This document shows positions 1-5,216 of a DNA stretch of 5,969 bases, one piece after another. The position numbers and the translations under genes were made by a program. The stretch lies in contig JAPLCY010000326.1 of the NCBI GenBank assembly GCA_026391995.1, positions 1 to 5,969 on the forward strand, given 5' to 3'. A model generated the notes under the pieces. It ran no database searches, was not told the origin of the DNA, and worked only from the letters and a program-made list of their open reading frames with translations. The stretch is from Candidatus Auribacterota bacterium (GTDB taxonomy: Bacteria; Auribacterota; Tritonobacteria; UBA1439). Each line of letters opens with the position of its first letter. Position 1 is the first letter of the stretch.

Positions 1-444
1 GACACGATCATCTATCCGTTCACGGTGATTGAGGGGGAGGTCAGCATCGGAACCGACTGCCGCATCGGGCCGTTCAGCCATCTGCGCGGCGTCACGACGC
101 TGTGCGACGGGGCGGAGATCGGCAATTTTGTCGAGGTGAAGAGCTCGGTGATCGGCATCGGCACGAAGGCCAAACACCTGACCTACCTTGGCGACGCGGT
201 GATCGGATCGAAGGCCAACATCGGGGCCGGGACCATCACGGCGAACTATGACGGCGTGGCGAAGCACCGCACGGAGATCGGCGACGGCGCGTTCATCGGG
301 AGCGGCACGACGCTGGTCGCGCCCGTGAAGGTCGGGAAGCACGCGGTCACCGGCGCCGGATCGGTGGTCTTGAGGGGGCGCGATGTCCCCGACGGGGCCG
401 TGGTGGTCGGGATACCGGCGAAGCCGATCAGGAAGAGGAAATAA
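1..444 (+). CDS. glmU: GlmU, C-terminal acetyltransferase part (5' truncated)
   Basis: This is the 3' end of the bifunctional GlmU gene. The family acetylates glucosamine-1-phosphate with acetyl-CoA and then uridylates it to UDP-GlcNAc, the cytoplasmic precursor of peptidoglycan and lipopolysaccharide. The 147 visible residues belong to the left-handed beta-helix acetyltransferase domain, with hexapeptide-type repeats (IGxxxxI/V) throughout. Signature stretches are [38 protein letters not shown] and LVAPVKVG. Residues matching E. coli R333, K351, H363, Y366, N377, N386 and K392 are present at fragment positions 29, 47, 59, 62, 73, 82 and 88, so the acetyltransferase site looks intact. The frame is open from base 1. 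A GTG at 25 is internal, not the start, because conserved domain sequence precedes it. The pyrophosphorylase domain lies outside the window. The protein ends in a basic tail, IRKRK. The next gene starts 25 bases downstream, suggesting co-transcription. Identification is very secure. Confidence 0.96.
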   Translation, partial: DTIIYPFTVIEGEVSIGTDCRIGPFSHLRGVTTLCDGAEIGNFVEVKSSVIGIGTKAKHLTYLGDAVIGSKANIGAGTITANYDGVAKHRTEIGDGAFIGSGTTLVAPVKVGKHAVTGAGSVVLRGRDVPDGAVVVGIPAKPIRKRK

Positions 445-469
445 ACAAAGCAACAAAGGAGTGGGCGCA

Positions 470-1291
470 ATGGAACGACTGAAACTCAAGGCGGCGCGGC
501 GCAGCGAGATCGGGACGAGGAGAGCGAAACGGTCCAGGGGCAAGGGGATCATCCCCGCGGTGCTCTACGGCGGCAAGGTGGAGAGCATCGCCCTCTCCGT
601 GGACGGCAAAGAACTCTACCGTGTCCTGCACGGCAAGGGCGGCGCGCACGCGATCATCGACCTCCAGGTCGAGGGCGGCGAGAAGCCGCTCAGCAACACG
701 GTGATCGTGAAAGATGTGCAGCGCGACAATTTGCGCGACATAATCCTGCATGTCGACTTCGCCGCGATCTCTCTGACCGAGAAACTGACTACAAAGGTGA
801 GTATTGTCGAGACCGGTATTCCGCTTGGCGTCACCCAGGGCGGCGTGCTCGAGCACATTATAAGGGAACTCGATATCGAGTGCTTGCCCGCGGACATTCC
901 CGACAGGATCACGGTTGATGTCTCCGCCCTCGGTATCGGAAAGAGCCTCAAGCTGGCCGAGATCGCTGCGCCTCCCGGTGTCAGGATACTGAACGATCCG
1001 AACCTGATCGCCTTCACCGTCTCGATGCCGAAGGAAGAGAAGGTCGAGGAAGCCGTTCCGGCGGAGGGCGAGGCCGTCGCTGTCGAGGGTGTTCCCGTCG
1101 AGGGCGAGGAGAAAGAGGGAGAGGAGGCCAAGGCAGGCGCGAAAGAGGGCGCCAAGGAAGCCGGCAAGGAAAAGGAACCTGCCAAGGGCAAGGAAAAGGA
1201 ACCCGCCAAGGGCAAGGAGAAGGAACCCGCCAGGGGCAGGGAGAAGGAACCCGCCAGGGGCAAGGAGCAGGCGAAGGGGAAGGAGAAGTAG
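470..1291 (+). CDS. rplY: 50S ribosomal protein L25 (TL5/Ctc type) with charged repetitive tail
   Basis: The product, 273 residues, is L25 of the long Ctc/TL5 class, which binds 5S rRNA in the central protuberance of the large subunit. Residues 1-95 form the 5S-binding domain: a basic start (LKAARRSEIGTRRAKRSRGKG), then IPAVLYGG, and NTVIVKDVQRD followed by ILHVDF. Residues about 96-186 form the second beta domain, including VPL-like GIPLGVTQGGVLE, IECLPADIPDRITVDVS and LNDPNLIAFTV. The remaining roughly 85 residues are low complexity: first glutamate-rich (188-222), then lysine/glutamate repeats. Family members are typically about 190-230 residues, so this tail is long. The ATG at 470 is chosen because AAAGGAG lies just upstream and the protein begins at the conserved domain; an in-frame start at 383 would overlap glmU and add unrelated sequence. 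The gene lies between glmU and pth, the usual place for ctc, but prs is missing. Confidence 0.94.
   Translation: MERLKLKAARRSEIGTRRAKRSRGKGIIPAVLYGGKVESIALSVDGKELYRVLHGKGGAHAIIDLQVEGGEKPLSNTVIVKDVQRDNLRDIILHVDFAAISLTEKLTTKVSIVETGIPLGVTQGGVLEHIIRELDIECLPADIPDRITVDVSALGIGKSLKLAEIAAPPGVRILNDPNLIAFTVSMPKEEKVEEAVPAEGEAVAVEGVPVEGEEKEGEEAKAGAKEGAKEAGKEKEPAKGKEKEPAKGKEKEPARGREKEPARGKEQAKGKEK
1163..1288 (+). repeat. 24-bp tandem repeat in the rplY 3' end (GKEKEPA[K/R] units)
   Basis: Four consecutive 24-base units start at 1163, 1187, 1211 and 1235. They encode GKEKEPAK, GKEKEPAK, GKEKEPAR and GREKEPAR. A degenerate remnant at 1259-1288 encodes GKEQAKGKEK before the stop. Units 1 and 2 differ at one synonymous base, suggesting recent slippage or unequal exchange. 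Every unit is a multiple of three, so copy-number changes keep the frame. The peptide should be a disordered, mixed-charge tail. I infer no specific function. Confidence 0.93.
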
Positions 1292-1308
1292 TTGCCGTAT
1301 CCTGAGTC

Positions 1309-1881
1309 ATGAAACTCGTTGTTGGACTGGGCAACCCCGGGGAGGAGTACCGGGGCACGCGGCACAATATCGGCGCCGAGGTCATCGAGCTTCTCGCCGA
1401 GAAGCGGGGCGTTACCCTCAAGCGGAAATGGCGGCTGCGGTGCTGGGTGGGAAAGGTGCGTATCGGCGATACCGCGGTTATCATCGCGCGTCCGCGCACC
1501 TTTATGAACCTGAGCGGCAATGCCGTGGCCTCGCTGGCCCGCTGGTACCGCTGCGAACCGCATGAACTCCTGGTGGCGAGCGACGATATCAATCTCGATC
1601 TCGGCCGTCTCAGGATACGCGCCGGGGGGAGTTCGGGCGGCCACAAGGGGCTCGACTCAATCATCGCCGCCCTCGGCAGCGACACATTCCCGAGATTGCG
1701 GATCGGCGTCGGAAAGGGTGGCGACGACCGGGTCGGGCACGTGCTGGGAGGTTTTTCCGCGGCCGAGCGAGCCGAGGCCTGTATGGCCCGGGAACGCGCG
1801 GCCGAGGCGATCGAAGCGATCATCATGACGGGACTCGGCGTGGCGATGAACAGGTACAACACCCGCGAGCCGGAGGCGTGA
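1309..1881 (+). CDS. pth: Peptidyl-tRNA hydrolase
   Basis: This cytoplasmic enzyme cleaves the ester bond of peptidyl-tRNAs that drop off the ribosome, recycling tRNA. The length of 190 residues is typical of bacterial Pth. The N-terminus carries the family signature GLGNPGEEYRGTRHNIG, with N9 and the catalytic H19 equivalent to E. coli N10 and H20. FMNLSG supplies N67 (E. coli N68), and SDDINLDLGRLRIR carries the aspartate equivalent to D93 at 92 or 93. The GGSSGGHKGL loop follows, with H112. In that loop E. coli has Asn114, and here it is Lys113, a substitution in a substrate-contacting position that I believe also occurs in other bacteria. LRIGVGKG and VLGGFS complete the fold. The start lies 17 bases after the rplY stop. 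The upstream Shine-Dalgarno is weak (CCTGAGTC), so translation may be coupled to rplY. The adjacency of L25 and Pth is common in bacteria. Confidence 0.96.
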   Translation: MKLVVGLGNPGEEYRGTRHNIGAEVIELLAEKRGVTLKRKWRLRCWVGKVRIGDTAVIIARPRTFMNLSGNAVASLARWYRCEPHELLVASDDINLDLGRLRIRAGGSSGGHKGLDSIIAALGSDTFPRLRIGVGKGGDDRVGHVLGGFSAAERAEACMARERAAEAIEAIIMTGLGVAMNRYNTREPEA

Positions 1882-1910
1882 TAGAGTAGTCGCCGCTGTC
1901 CAGGGCGGGA

Positions 1911-1939
1911 TTGTGGCAGACGTTGTTTTGTGGTAGGAT
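1911..1939 (+). promoter_or_regulatory. Candidate sigma70-type promoter before rpsF (weak)
   Basis: TTGTGG (1911-1916) and TAGGAT (1934-1939) are separated by 17 bases, the ideal spacing for a housekeeping promoter. They match the -35 and -10 consensus at only 3/6 and 4/6 positions. The site sits in the largest gap upstream of the rpsF cluster, where a promoter is plausible. The -35 hexamer is part of TTGTGG(C/T)AG, which recurs at 1928-1936, 17 bases later. No terminator with a T-run separates pth from this site, so read-through from the upstream genes is also likely. This is a suggestion only. Confidence 0.3.
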
Positions 1940-1981
1940 ACAGCCACTTCAAGGATAGGGTAACGATTGAGAAAGAGAGGG

Positions 1982-2272
1982 ATGGCGTTGAAATCATACG
2001 AGGTGATGTTGATACTGAAACCAGAGCTCCCCGATGATCAGGCCGCGAAGGCGATGGAGGGGATCGCGGGAGAGATAACCAAGCTCGGCGGGCAGGTCGC
2101 CCCGTATACTATGCCCCCGAAGGGGCGGCTCGCCTACAGGGTTGCCAAGCACGACGACGGCTACTGTGTGTGCCTGAAGTTCCAGCTTCTCCCCTCGGCG
2201 CTTGTCTCATTCAAGGAGCGGCTTAGGATGAACACGGACGTGTTGCGGGATCTGATCACGGTGTCGAAATAG
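1982..2272 (+). CDS. rpsF: 30S ribosomal protein S6
   Basis: S6 binds 16S rRNA in the platform of the small subunit as a heterodimer with S18, whose gene lies in the same cluster. The 96-residue product shows the S6 ferredoxin-like fold markers: SYEVMLILKPEL (first strand), a helix DDQAAKAMEGIAGEITKLGG, then PPKGRLAYRVAKHDDGYCV and the last strand/helix LKERLRMNTDVLR-like segment (residues about 77-90). It is short, like the roughly 100-residue Thermus protein, and lacks the acidic tail of the E. coli protein. The start is ambiguous. ATG 1982 gives the usual MxLxSYE beginning, but its purine-rich upstream (AGAGAGGG) abuts the codon. TTG 1967, in the same frame, adds MRKRG and has AAGGATAGGG at a better distance. 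I chose ATG for its conserved N-terminus. The gene probably heads a transcript with ssb, rpsR and rplI. Confidence 0.94.
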   Translation: MALKSYEVMLILKPELPDDQAAKAMEGIAGEITKLGGQVAPYTMPPKGRLAYRVAKHDDGYCVCLKFQLLPSALVSFKERLRMNTDVLRDLITVSK

Positions 2273-2303
2273 GCCGCGCGCCGGCCCGGTGCGGACGCGG
2301 CTT
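2271..2303 (+). promoter_or_regulatory. GC-rich stem between rpsF and ssb
   Basis: Bases 2273-2278 (GCCGCG) are the exact reverse complement of 2296-2301 (CGCGGC). The stem extends by one G-U and one A-U pair to 2271-2278/2296-2303. Smaller GC-rich pairings are possible inside the loop (2281-2289). The stem begins in the rpsF stop codon and ends five bases before the GGGGAGGT ribosome binding site of ssb. There is no T-run, so it is not an intrinsic terminator. It could protect mRNA ends or modulate ssb translation, which is inference. In a GC-rich gap a chance stem is also possible. Confidence 0.35.
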
Positions 2304-2321
2304 CAGAAGGGGAGGTACCAG

Positions 2322-2783
2322 ATGGCCAGTTTGAACAGGGTGTTTTTGATGGGCAACCTCACGAAGGCCCCCGCGCTTCGTTACACGCCGGGGGGGGCGG
2401 CGGTTGCCGATCTGAGCCTTGCGATCAACAGCACGTATGTAAACAAGGCGGGCGAACGCAAGGACGAAGTCTGTTATGTCGATATCGTCACCTGGGGACG
2501 CCAGGCGGAGACTGCGGCGGAGTACCTCACCAAGGGGTCTCCCGTCTTTGTCGAGGGGCGGCTTCAGCTTGATTCGTGGGAGACGGGCGAGGGCGAAAAA
2601 CGGAGCAAATTGCGCGTCCGGGCGATGCGCATCCAATTCCTCGGCCGGGGCAAGGCGGGAGCCCCGCGGCCCGGCGGCGCCGAGGCGGCGGACGAGCCCC
2701 CAGTCGCGCAAGAGCCGGCGGATGCGGGCATCGACAGCGTTCCCGGGGGAGAGGAGAGCGGAGACGGGGACGTACCGTTCTGA
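2322..2783 (+). CDS. ssb: Single-stranded DNA-binding protein
   Basis: SSB coats single-stranded DNA during replication, repair and recombination and recruits partner proteins through its C-terminal tip. The 153-residue product has the OB-fold start SLNRVFLMGNLTKAPALRYTPGG, then VADLSLAIN, the D/E-rich strand DEVCYVDIVTWGRQAETAAEYLTKG and VFVEGRLQLDSWE (residues 1 to about 105). A linker rich in glycine, proline, alanine and glutamate follows. It ends in GDGDVPF, close to the canonical DDDIPF tip. The two aspartates and terminal Pro-Phe are kept, while one tip aspartate is glycine. ATG 2322 has an excellent Shine-Dalgarno (GGGGAGGT, five bases away) and starts at the conserved domain. An in-frame GTG at 2289 would add 11 unrelated residues and overlaps the upstream stem. 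Lying between rpsF and rpsR is the classic position for the housekeeping SSB. Confidence 0.97.
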   Translation: MASLNRVFLMGNLTKAPALRYTPGGAAVADLSLAINSTYVNKAGERKDEVCYVDIVTWGRQAETAAEYLTKGSPVFVEGRLQLDSWETGEGEKRSKLRVRAMRIQFLGRGKAGAPRPGGAEAADEPPVAQEPADAGIDSVPGGEESGDGDVPF

Positions 2784-2991
2784 GGGTGATAGGTCAGATA
2801 GTTATGGAGGGGTAGCCGCGGGTATACGCGGATGGCCGCTGATTTTGAATTAGAGCTTTTGGATCTGTGAAGATCTGCGCGAATCACTGCCTGCCGGTAG
2901 GTAGGCGCGGCAGGATCACGCATGGTCTGTGTGGCGACAAGGTCAAGCGACAGCGACGTAAGCACCTACCTGCGATTGGAGGCGGTGACGG
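2784..2991. other. 208-base non-coding gap between ssb and rpsR with hairpins
   Basis: No credible gene lies here; reading frames crossing it on the minus strand are shadows without recognisable protein features. Three local inverted repeats occur. CCGCG/CGCGG lies at 2816-2820 and 2827-2831 (6-base loop). GATCT/AGATC lies at 2862-2866 and 2871-2875 around a GTGA tetraloop. GCCTGCC pairs with GGTAGGC at 2889-2895 and 2900-2906 with one wobble. CCTGCC at 2890-2895 can alternatively pair with GGCAGG at 2909-2914. From about 2814 to 2893 the wording (CGCGGAT, GATCTGTGAAGATCTGCG, GCGAATC) resembles dispersed intergenic repeats in environmental genomes; this is from memory, not a search. The final 15 bases hold the rpsR ribosome binding site. 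I see no clear promoter and no T-run terminator. Confidence 0.6.
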
Positions 2992-3213
2992 ATGAAAAAG
3001 GGTTTTATCAGGAAGAAGAAGTGCAAGTTCTGCATGGACAAGGTGGAGCATATTGACTACAAGGATGTGAACCTCCTCCGCAAGATGGTGACCGAGAAGG
3101 GGAAGATCCTCCCCAGCCGCCTCACCGGGGCGTGCGCGCGGCACCAGAAGCGCCTGGCCATGGCGATCAAGCGGGCGCGCACCATCGCGCTGATACCGTT
3201 TGTGTCGGAATAG
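2992..3213 (+). CDS. rpsR: 30S ribosomal protein S18 (zinc-binding C+ form)
   Basis: S18 partners with S6 on the small-subunit platform. The product has 73 residues, the usual length. Diagnostic stretches are [22 protein letters not shown] (read as overlapping motifs from residue 22) and [19 protein letters not shown], followed by IALIPFV. Four potential metal ligands remain: C11, C14, C48 and H51. This marks the C+ version of S18, expected to bind zinc, which many bacteria have lost. ATG 2992 is preceded by GGAGG (2978-2982) with a nine-base spacer, and the basic N-terminus KKGFIRKKK is typical. It lies in the rpsF-ssb-rpsR-rplI order, 208 bases after ssb and 25 before rplI. The longer upstream gap suggests possible separate control of rpsR and rplI, but I cannot show a promoter. 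Confidence 0.97.
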   Translation: MKKGFIRKKKCKFCMDKVEHIDYKDVNLLRKMVTEKGKILPSRLTGACARHQKRLAMAIKRARTIALIPFVSE

Positions 3214-3238
3214 CGAATGCCCCCGATAAGGAACATAT

Positions 3239-3688
3239 ATGGAAACTGAAATCATTCTGATGCGAGATGTCGACGGCCTGGGGAAGCAGGGGGATATAAA
3301 GAAGGTGAGTCCGGGTTACGCGCGGAATTATCTTTTCCCCAACAACCTTGCCGCCCCCGCGACGCCGAAACATATCAAGATGCTCGAGCTCGAGAATAAG
3401 CGCAGGGATGCCGAGGCGAAGCGGGCGGTCGATAAGCTCCGGGAGGAGGGGGAAAGGCTGAGCCATGCCTCCTGCACGATTATCTCCCGCGCGGGCGAGG
3501 ACGAGATGCTCTTCGGTTCCGTCACCTCGCAGGATATCGCCGACTCCCTCGCGCAGACGGGGTTCACCATCGACAAGCGGCAGATCACCCTTGAGGAGCC
3601 GATCAAGAAGCTCGGCGTGTATCACGTCGAGGTGAAGCTCCACGCGGATGTCAGCGCGAGCGTCAAGGTGTGGGTGGTGGCGAAGTAG
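3239..3688 (+). CDS. rplI: 50S ribosomal protein L9
   Basis: L9 binds 23S rRNA near the L1 stalk, reaches out from the ribosome by a long helix, and influences frame maintenance. The product has 149 residues, the standard length. The N-domain (1 to about 52) shows EIILMRDVDGLGKQGD, then VSPGYARNYLFPNNLA, the L9 signature. Residues about 45-75 form the charged connecting helix (LELENKRRDAEAKRAVDKLREE region). The C-domain (about 80-149) has EMLFGSVTSQDIAD, then IDKRQITLEEPIKKLG and a final beta strand VKVWVVAK. AAGGA at 3228-3232 is six bases before ATG 3239. The gap of 25 bases after rpsR implies one transcript. No frameshift or missing segment is seen. Confidence 0.97.
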   Translation: METEIILMRDVDGLGKQGDIKKVSPGYARNYLFPNNLAAPATPKHIKMLELENKRRDAEAKRAVDKLREEGERLSHASCTIISRAGEDEMLFGSVTSQDIADSLAQTGFTIDKRQITLEEPIKKLGVYHVEVKLHADVSASVKVWVVAK

Positions 3689-3758
3689 GCTTCACACAGT
3701 AAAAAACCACAACTGGCGGAATAAGCCCCAATGGCGGGAATCGACCGCATGGTTCCGT

Positions 3759-3775
3759 CATTTGATGATCAAATG
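3759..3775 (+). promoter_or_regulatory. Perfect inverted repeat in the dnaB leader
   Basis: CATTTGA (3759-3765) and TCAAATG (3769-3775) are exact reverse complements around the three-base loop TGA. The element is AT-rich in GC-rich surroundings and ends four bases before the dnaB ribosome binding site GAGGTGG (3780-3786). A second, imperfect stem (3731-3737 with 3745-3750, one bulged G) lies just upstream. It could be an mRNA hairpin affecting dnaB translation or a dimeric-protein operator. No T-run follows, so it is not an intrinsic terminator. Function is inferred from position only. Confidence 0.45.
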
Positions 3776-3793
3776 TCATGAGGTGGCACCCGC

Positions 3794-5161
3794 ATGTCTG
3801 CCCAGGAAACAGTCCTCGATAGATTGCCGCCGCAGAACCTCGACGCGGAGATGTGCGTCCTGGGGGCCATGCTCCTGGACAAGGATGCCATTGCCCAAGC
3901 CATCGAACACATCGCCGCCGAGTATTTTTACAAGGAGGCGAACGCCAGGATCTTCTCGGCGATCATCGACCTCTACGACGCCAACCAGGCGGTCGACATT
4001 GTCACCCTGACCGAGCACCTCAAGAAGCGGAAAGAGATCGAGGCGGTCGGCGGCGCGGCCTACATCAGCACGATCATCGACTCGATTCCCTCCGCCGCCA
4101 ACATCGTTCACTACCTCGAAATCGTGCGGGAGAAATCGCTTCTCCGCAGGCTCATCACCTCCGCGACGAGGATCGTCGGGCGCTGCTATGAGGGGGTGGA
4201 GGATATCAACGAGGTGCTCGACGACGCCGAGCGCGAGATTTTCGAGCTCTCACAGCGCAGGCGCTCGCAGGGGTTCGTCAAGGTCGGGGAGCTGATCAAG
4301 GACAGCATCGAGACCGTCGAGAGCCTTTACCAGAAGAAGGAGTATGTCACCGGCGTCCCCACCGGCTATACCGATCTGGATACGATCATGGCCGGGCTCC
4401 AGCCGTCGGACCTCATTATCGTCGCCGGGCGCCCTTCGATGGGGAAGACCAGTCTCGCCCTTAATATAGTCGAGCACGCGGCGATCGCGGAGAAGATACC
4501 CTCGGCGATCTTCAGCCTTGAGATGGCCAAGGAACAGCTCGTTTTAAGGCTGCTCTGTTCCCACGCGCGGGTGAGCGCGCACAATGTGCGCACCGGTTTC
4601 ATCTCCGAGAAGCACGACTTCCCGCGGCTTGTCAACGCGGCCGGCAAGCTGGCCACCGCGCCGATATTCATCGACGACAGCGCGTCGATCTCGGTGCTCG
4701 AGATCCGGGCAAAGGCCCGGCGCCTGGCGGCGCGGGAGGGAATACGCCTCATTGTGGTGGACTACCTCCAGCTCATGCGCTCGACGAGCCGCAAGGCGGA
4801 GAACCGTCAGCAGGAGATATCAGAGATCTCGCGGTCCCTGAAGGCCCTCGCCCGCGAGCTGAATGTCCCGGTCGTGGTATTGAGCCAGCTCAACCGCGAG
4901 GCCGAGGCCCGGCCGGACCACCGCCCGCGCCTCTCGGACCTGCGCGAGTCGGGGGCGATAGAGCAGGACGCCGATGTCGTCCTCCTCCTCTTCCGTGAGG
5001 AGTACTACGAGCCGGACAACGAGGACGCGAAGGGGAAGGCGGAGGTGATCATCGCCAAGCAGCGGAATGGCCCGGTGGGGTCGGTGAAGCTCACCTTCAT
5101 CGAGGAGTGCACGCACTTCGATAACTTCTCGGGCCGCGACGACGCAACAGGGGAAGGTTAA
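3794..5161 (+). CDS. dnaB: Replicative DNA helicase DnaB
   Basis: DnaB is the hexameric, ATP-driven 5'-3' helicase that unwinds the replication fork and contacts primase. The product has 455 residues, normal for the family. The N-terminal domain (about 8-110) begins DRLPPQNLDAEMCVLGAMLLD and includes YFYKEANARIFSAI. A linker helix region (about 112-180) follows. The RecA-type domain (about 185-447) begins GVPTGYTDLDTIMAGLQPSDL. Key motifs are Walker A GRPSMGKTS (K218, T219), catalytic E243 in FSLEM, Walker B LIVVDYLQLM (D323), SQLNRE with Q365, DLRESGAIEQDAD (382-393) and the arginine-finger region KQRNGPVG (R424). The frame is continuous; DnaB genes often host inteins, and none is present. 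ATG 3794 has GAGGTGG seven bases upstream. A 105-base leader with inverted repeats separates it from rplI. The rplI-dnaB order is widely conserved. Confidence 0.98.
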   Translation: MSAQETVLDRLPPQNLDAEMCVLGAMLLDKDAIAQAIEHIAAEYFYKEANARIFSAIIDLYDANQAVDIVTLTEHLKKRKEIEAVGGAAYISTIIDSIPSAANIVHYLEIVREKSLLRRLITSATRIVGRCYEGVEDINEVLDDAEREIFELSQRRRSQGFVKVGELIKDSIETVESLYQKKEYVTGVPTGYTDLDTIMAGLQPSDLIIVAGRPSMGKTSLALNIVEHAAIAEKIPSAIFSLEMAKEQLVLRLLCSHARVSAHNVRTGFISEKHDFPRLVNAAGKLATAPIFIDDSASISVLEIRAKARRLAAREGIRLIVVDYLQLMRSTSRKAENRQQEISEISRSLKALARELNVPVVVLSQLNREAEARPDHRPRLSDLRESGAIEQDADVVLLLFREEYYEPDNEDAKGKAEVIIAKQRNGPVGSVKLTFIEECTHFDNFSGRDDATGEG

Positions 5162-5216
5162 AGGGCGAAGTTTCAGCCTAAGGCGAAGAGAGCAGCCAGG
5201 GGAGCCAGATACAGGC

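Noticed and set aside
383..469. Longer N-terminus for L25 starting inside glmU
   Set aside because: The extra 29 residues are glmU read in another frame. ATG 470 has its own ribosome binding site and begins the conserved domain.
1371..1744. GGHKGL in Pth as a sign of an inactive enzyme
   Set aside because: The catalytic His19 and residues N9, N67 and D92/D93 are all present, and the Asn-to-Lys change is in a substrate-contact position that I believe tolerates variation in the family.
1891..1908. CCGC/GCGG hairpin after pth as a terminator
   Set aside because: The stem is only four pairs with an eight-base loop, and no T-run follows.
616..1997. Two long overlapping minus-strand open frames (342 and 327 codons) opposite rplY and pth
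   Set aside because: They lie antisense to two certain genes, and their repeats are the complement of the L25 tail. They carry no recognisable domain. Long antisense frames are expected in GC-rich coding DNA.
2564..3255. Minus-strand open frames of 133 and 123 codons spanning the ssb-rpsR gap
   Set aside because: Most of each frame is antisense to ssb or rpsR. The gap portion shows no domain, and neither frame has a convincing ribosome binding site.
3691..3726. TTCACA at 3691-3696 as the -35 box of a dnaB promoter
   Set aside because: It matches the consensus at five of six bases, but nothing resembling TATAAT occurs at 16-18 bases; the sequence there is GC-rich.
3794..5161. Intein or frameshift in dnaB
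   Set aside because: The frame is continuous from start to stop with normal spacing between Walker A, Walker B and the arginine-finger region, and the length of 455 residues is normal.
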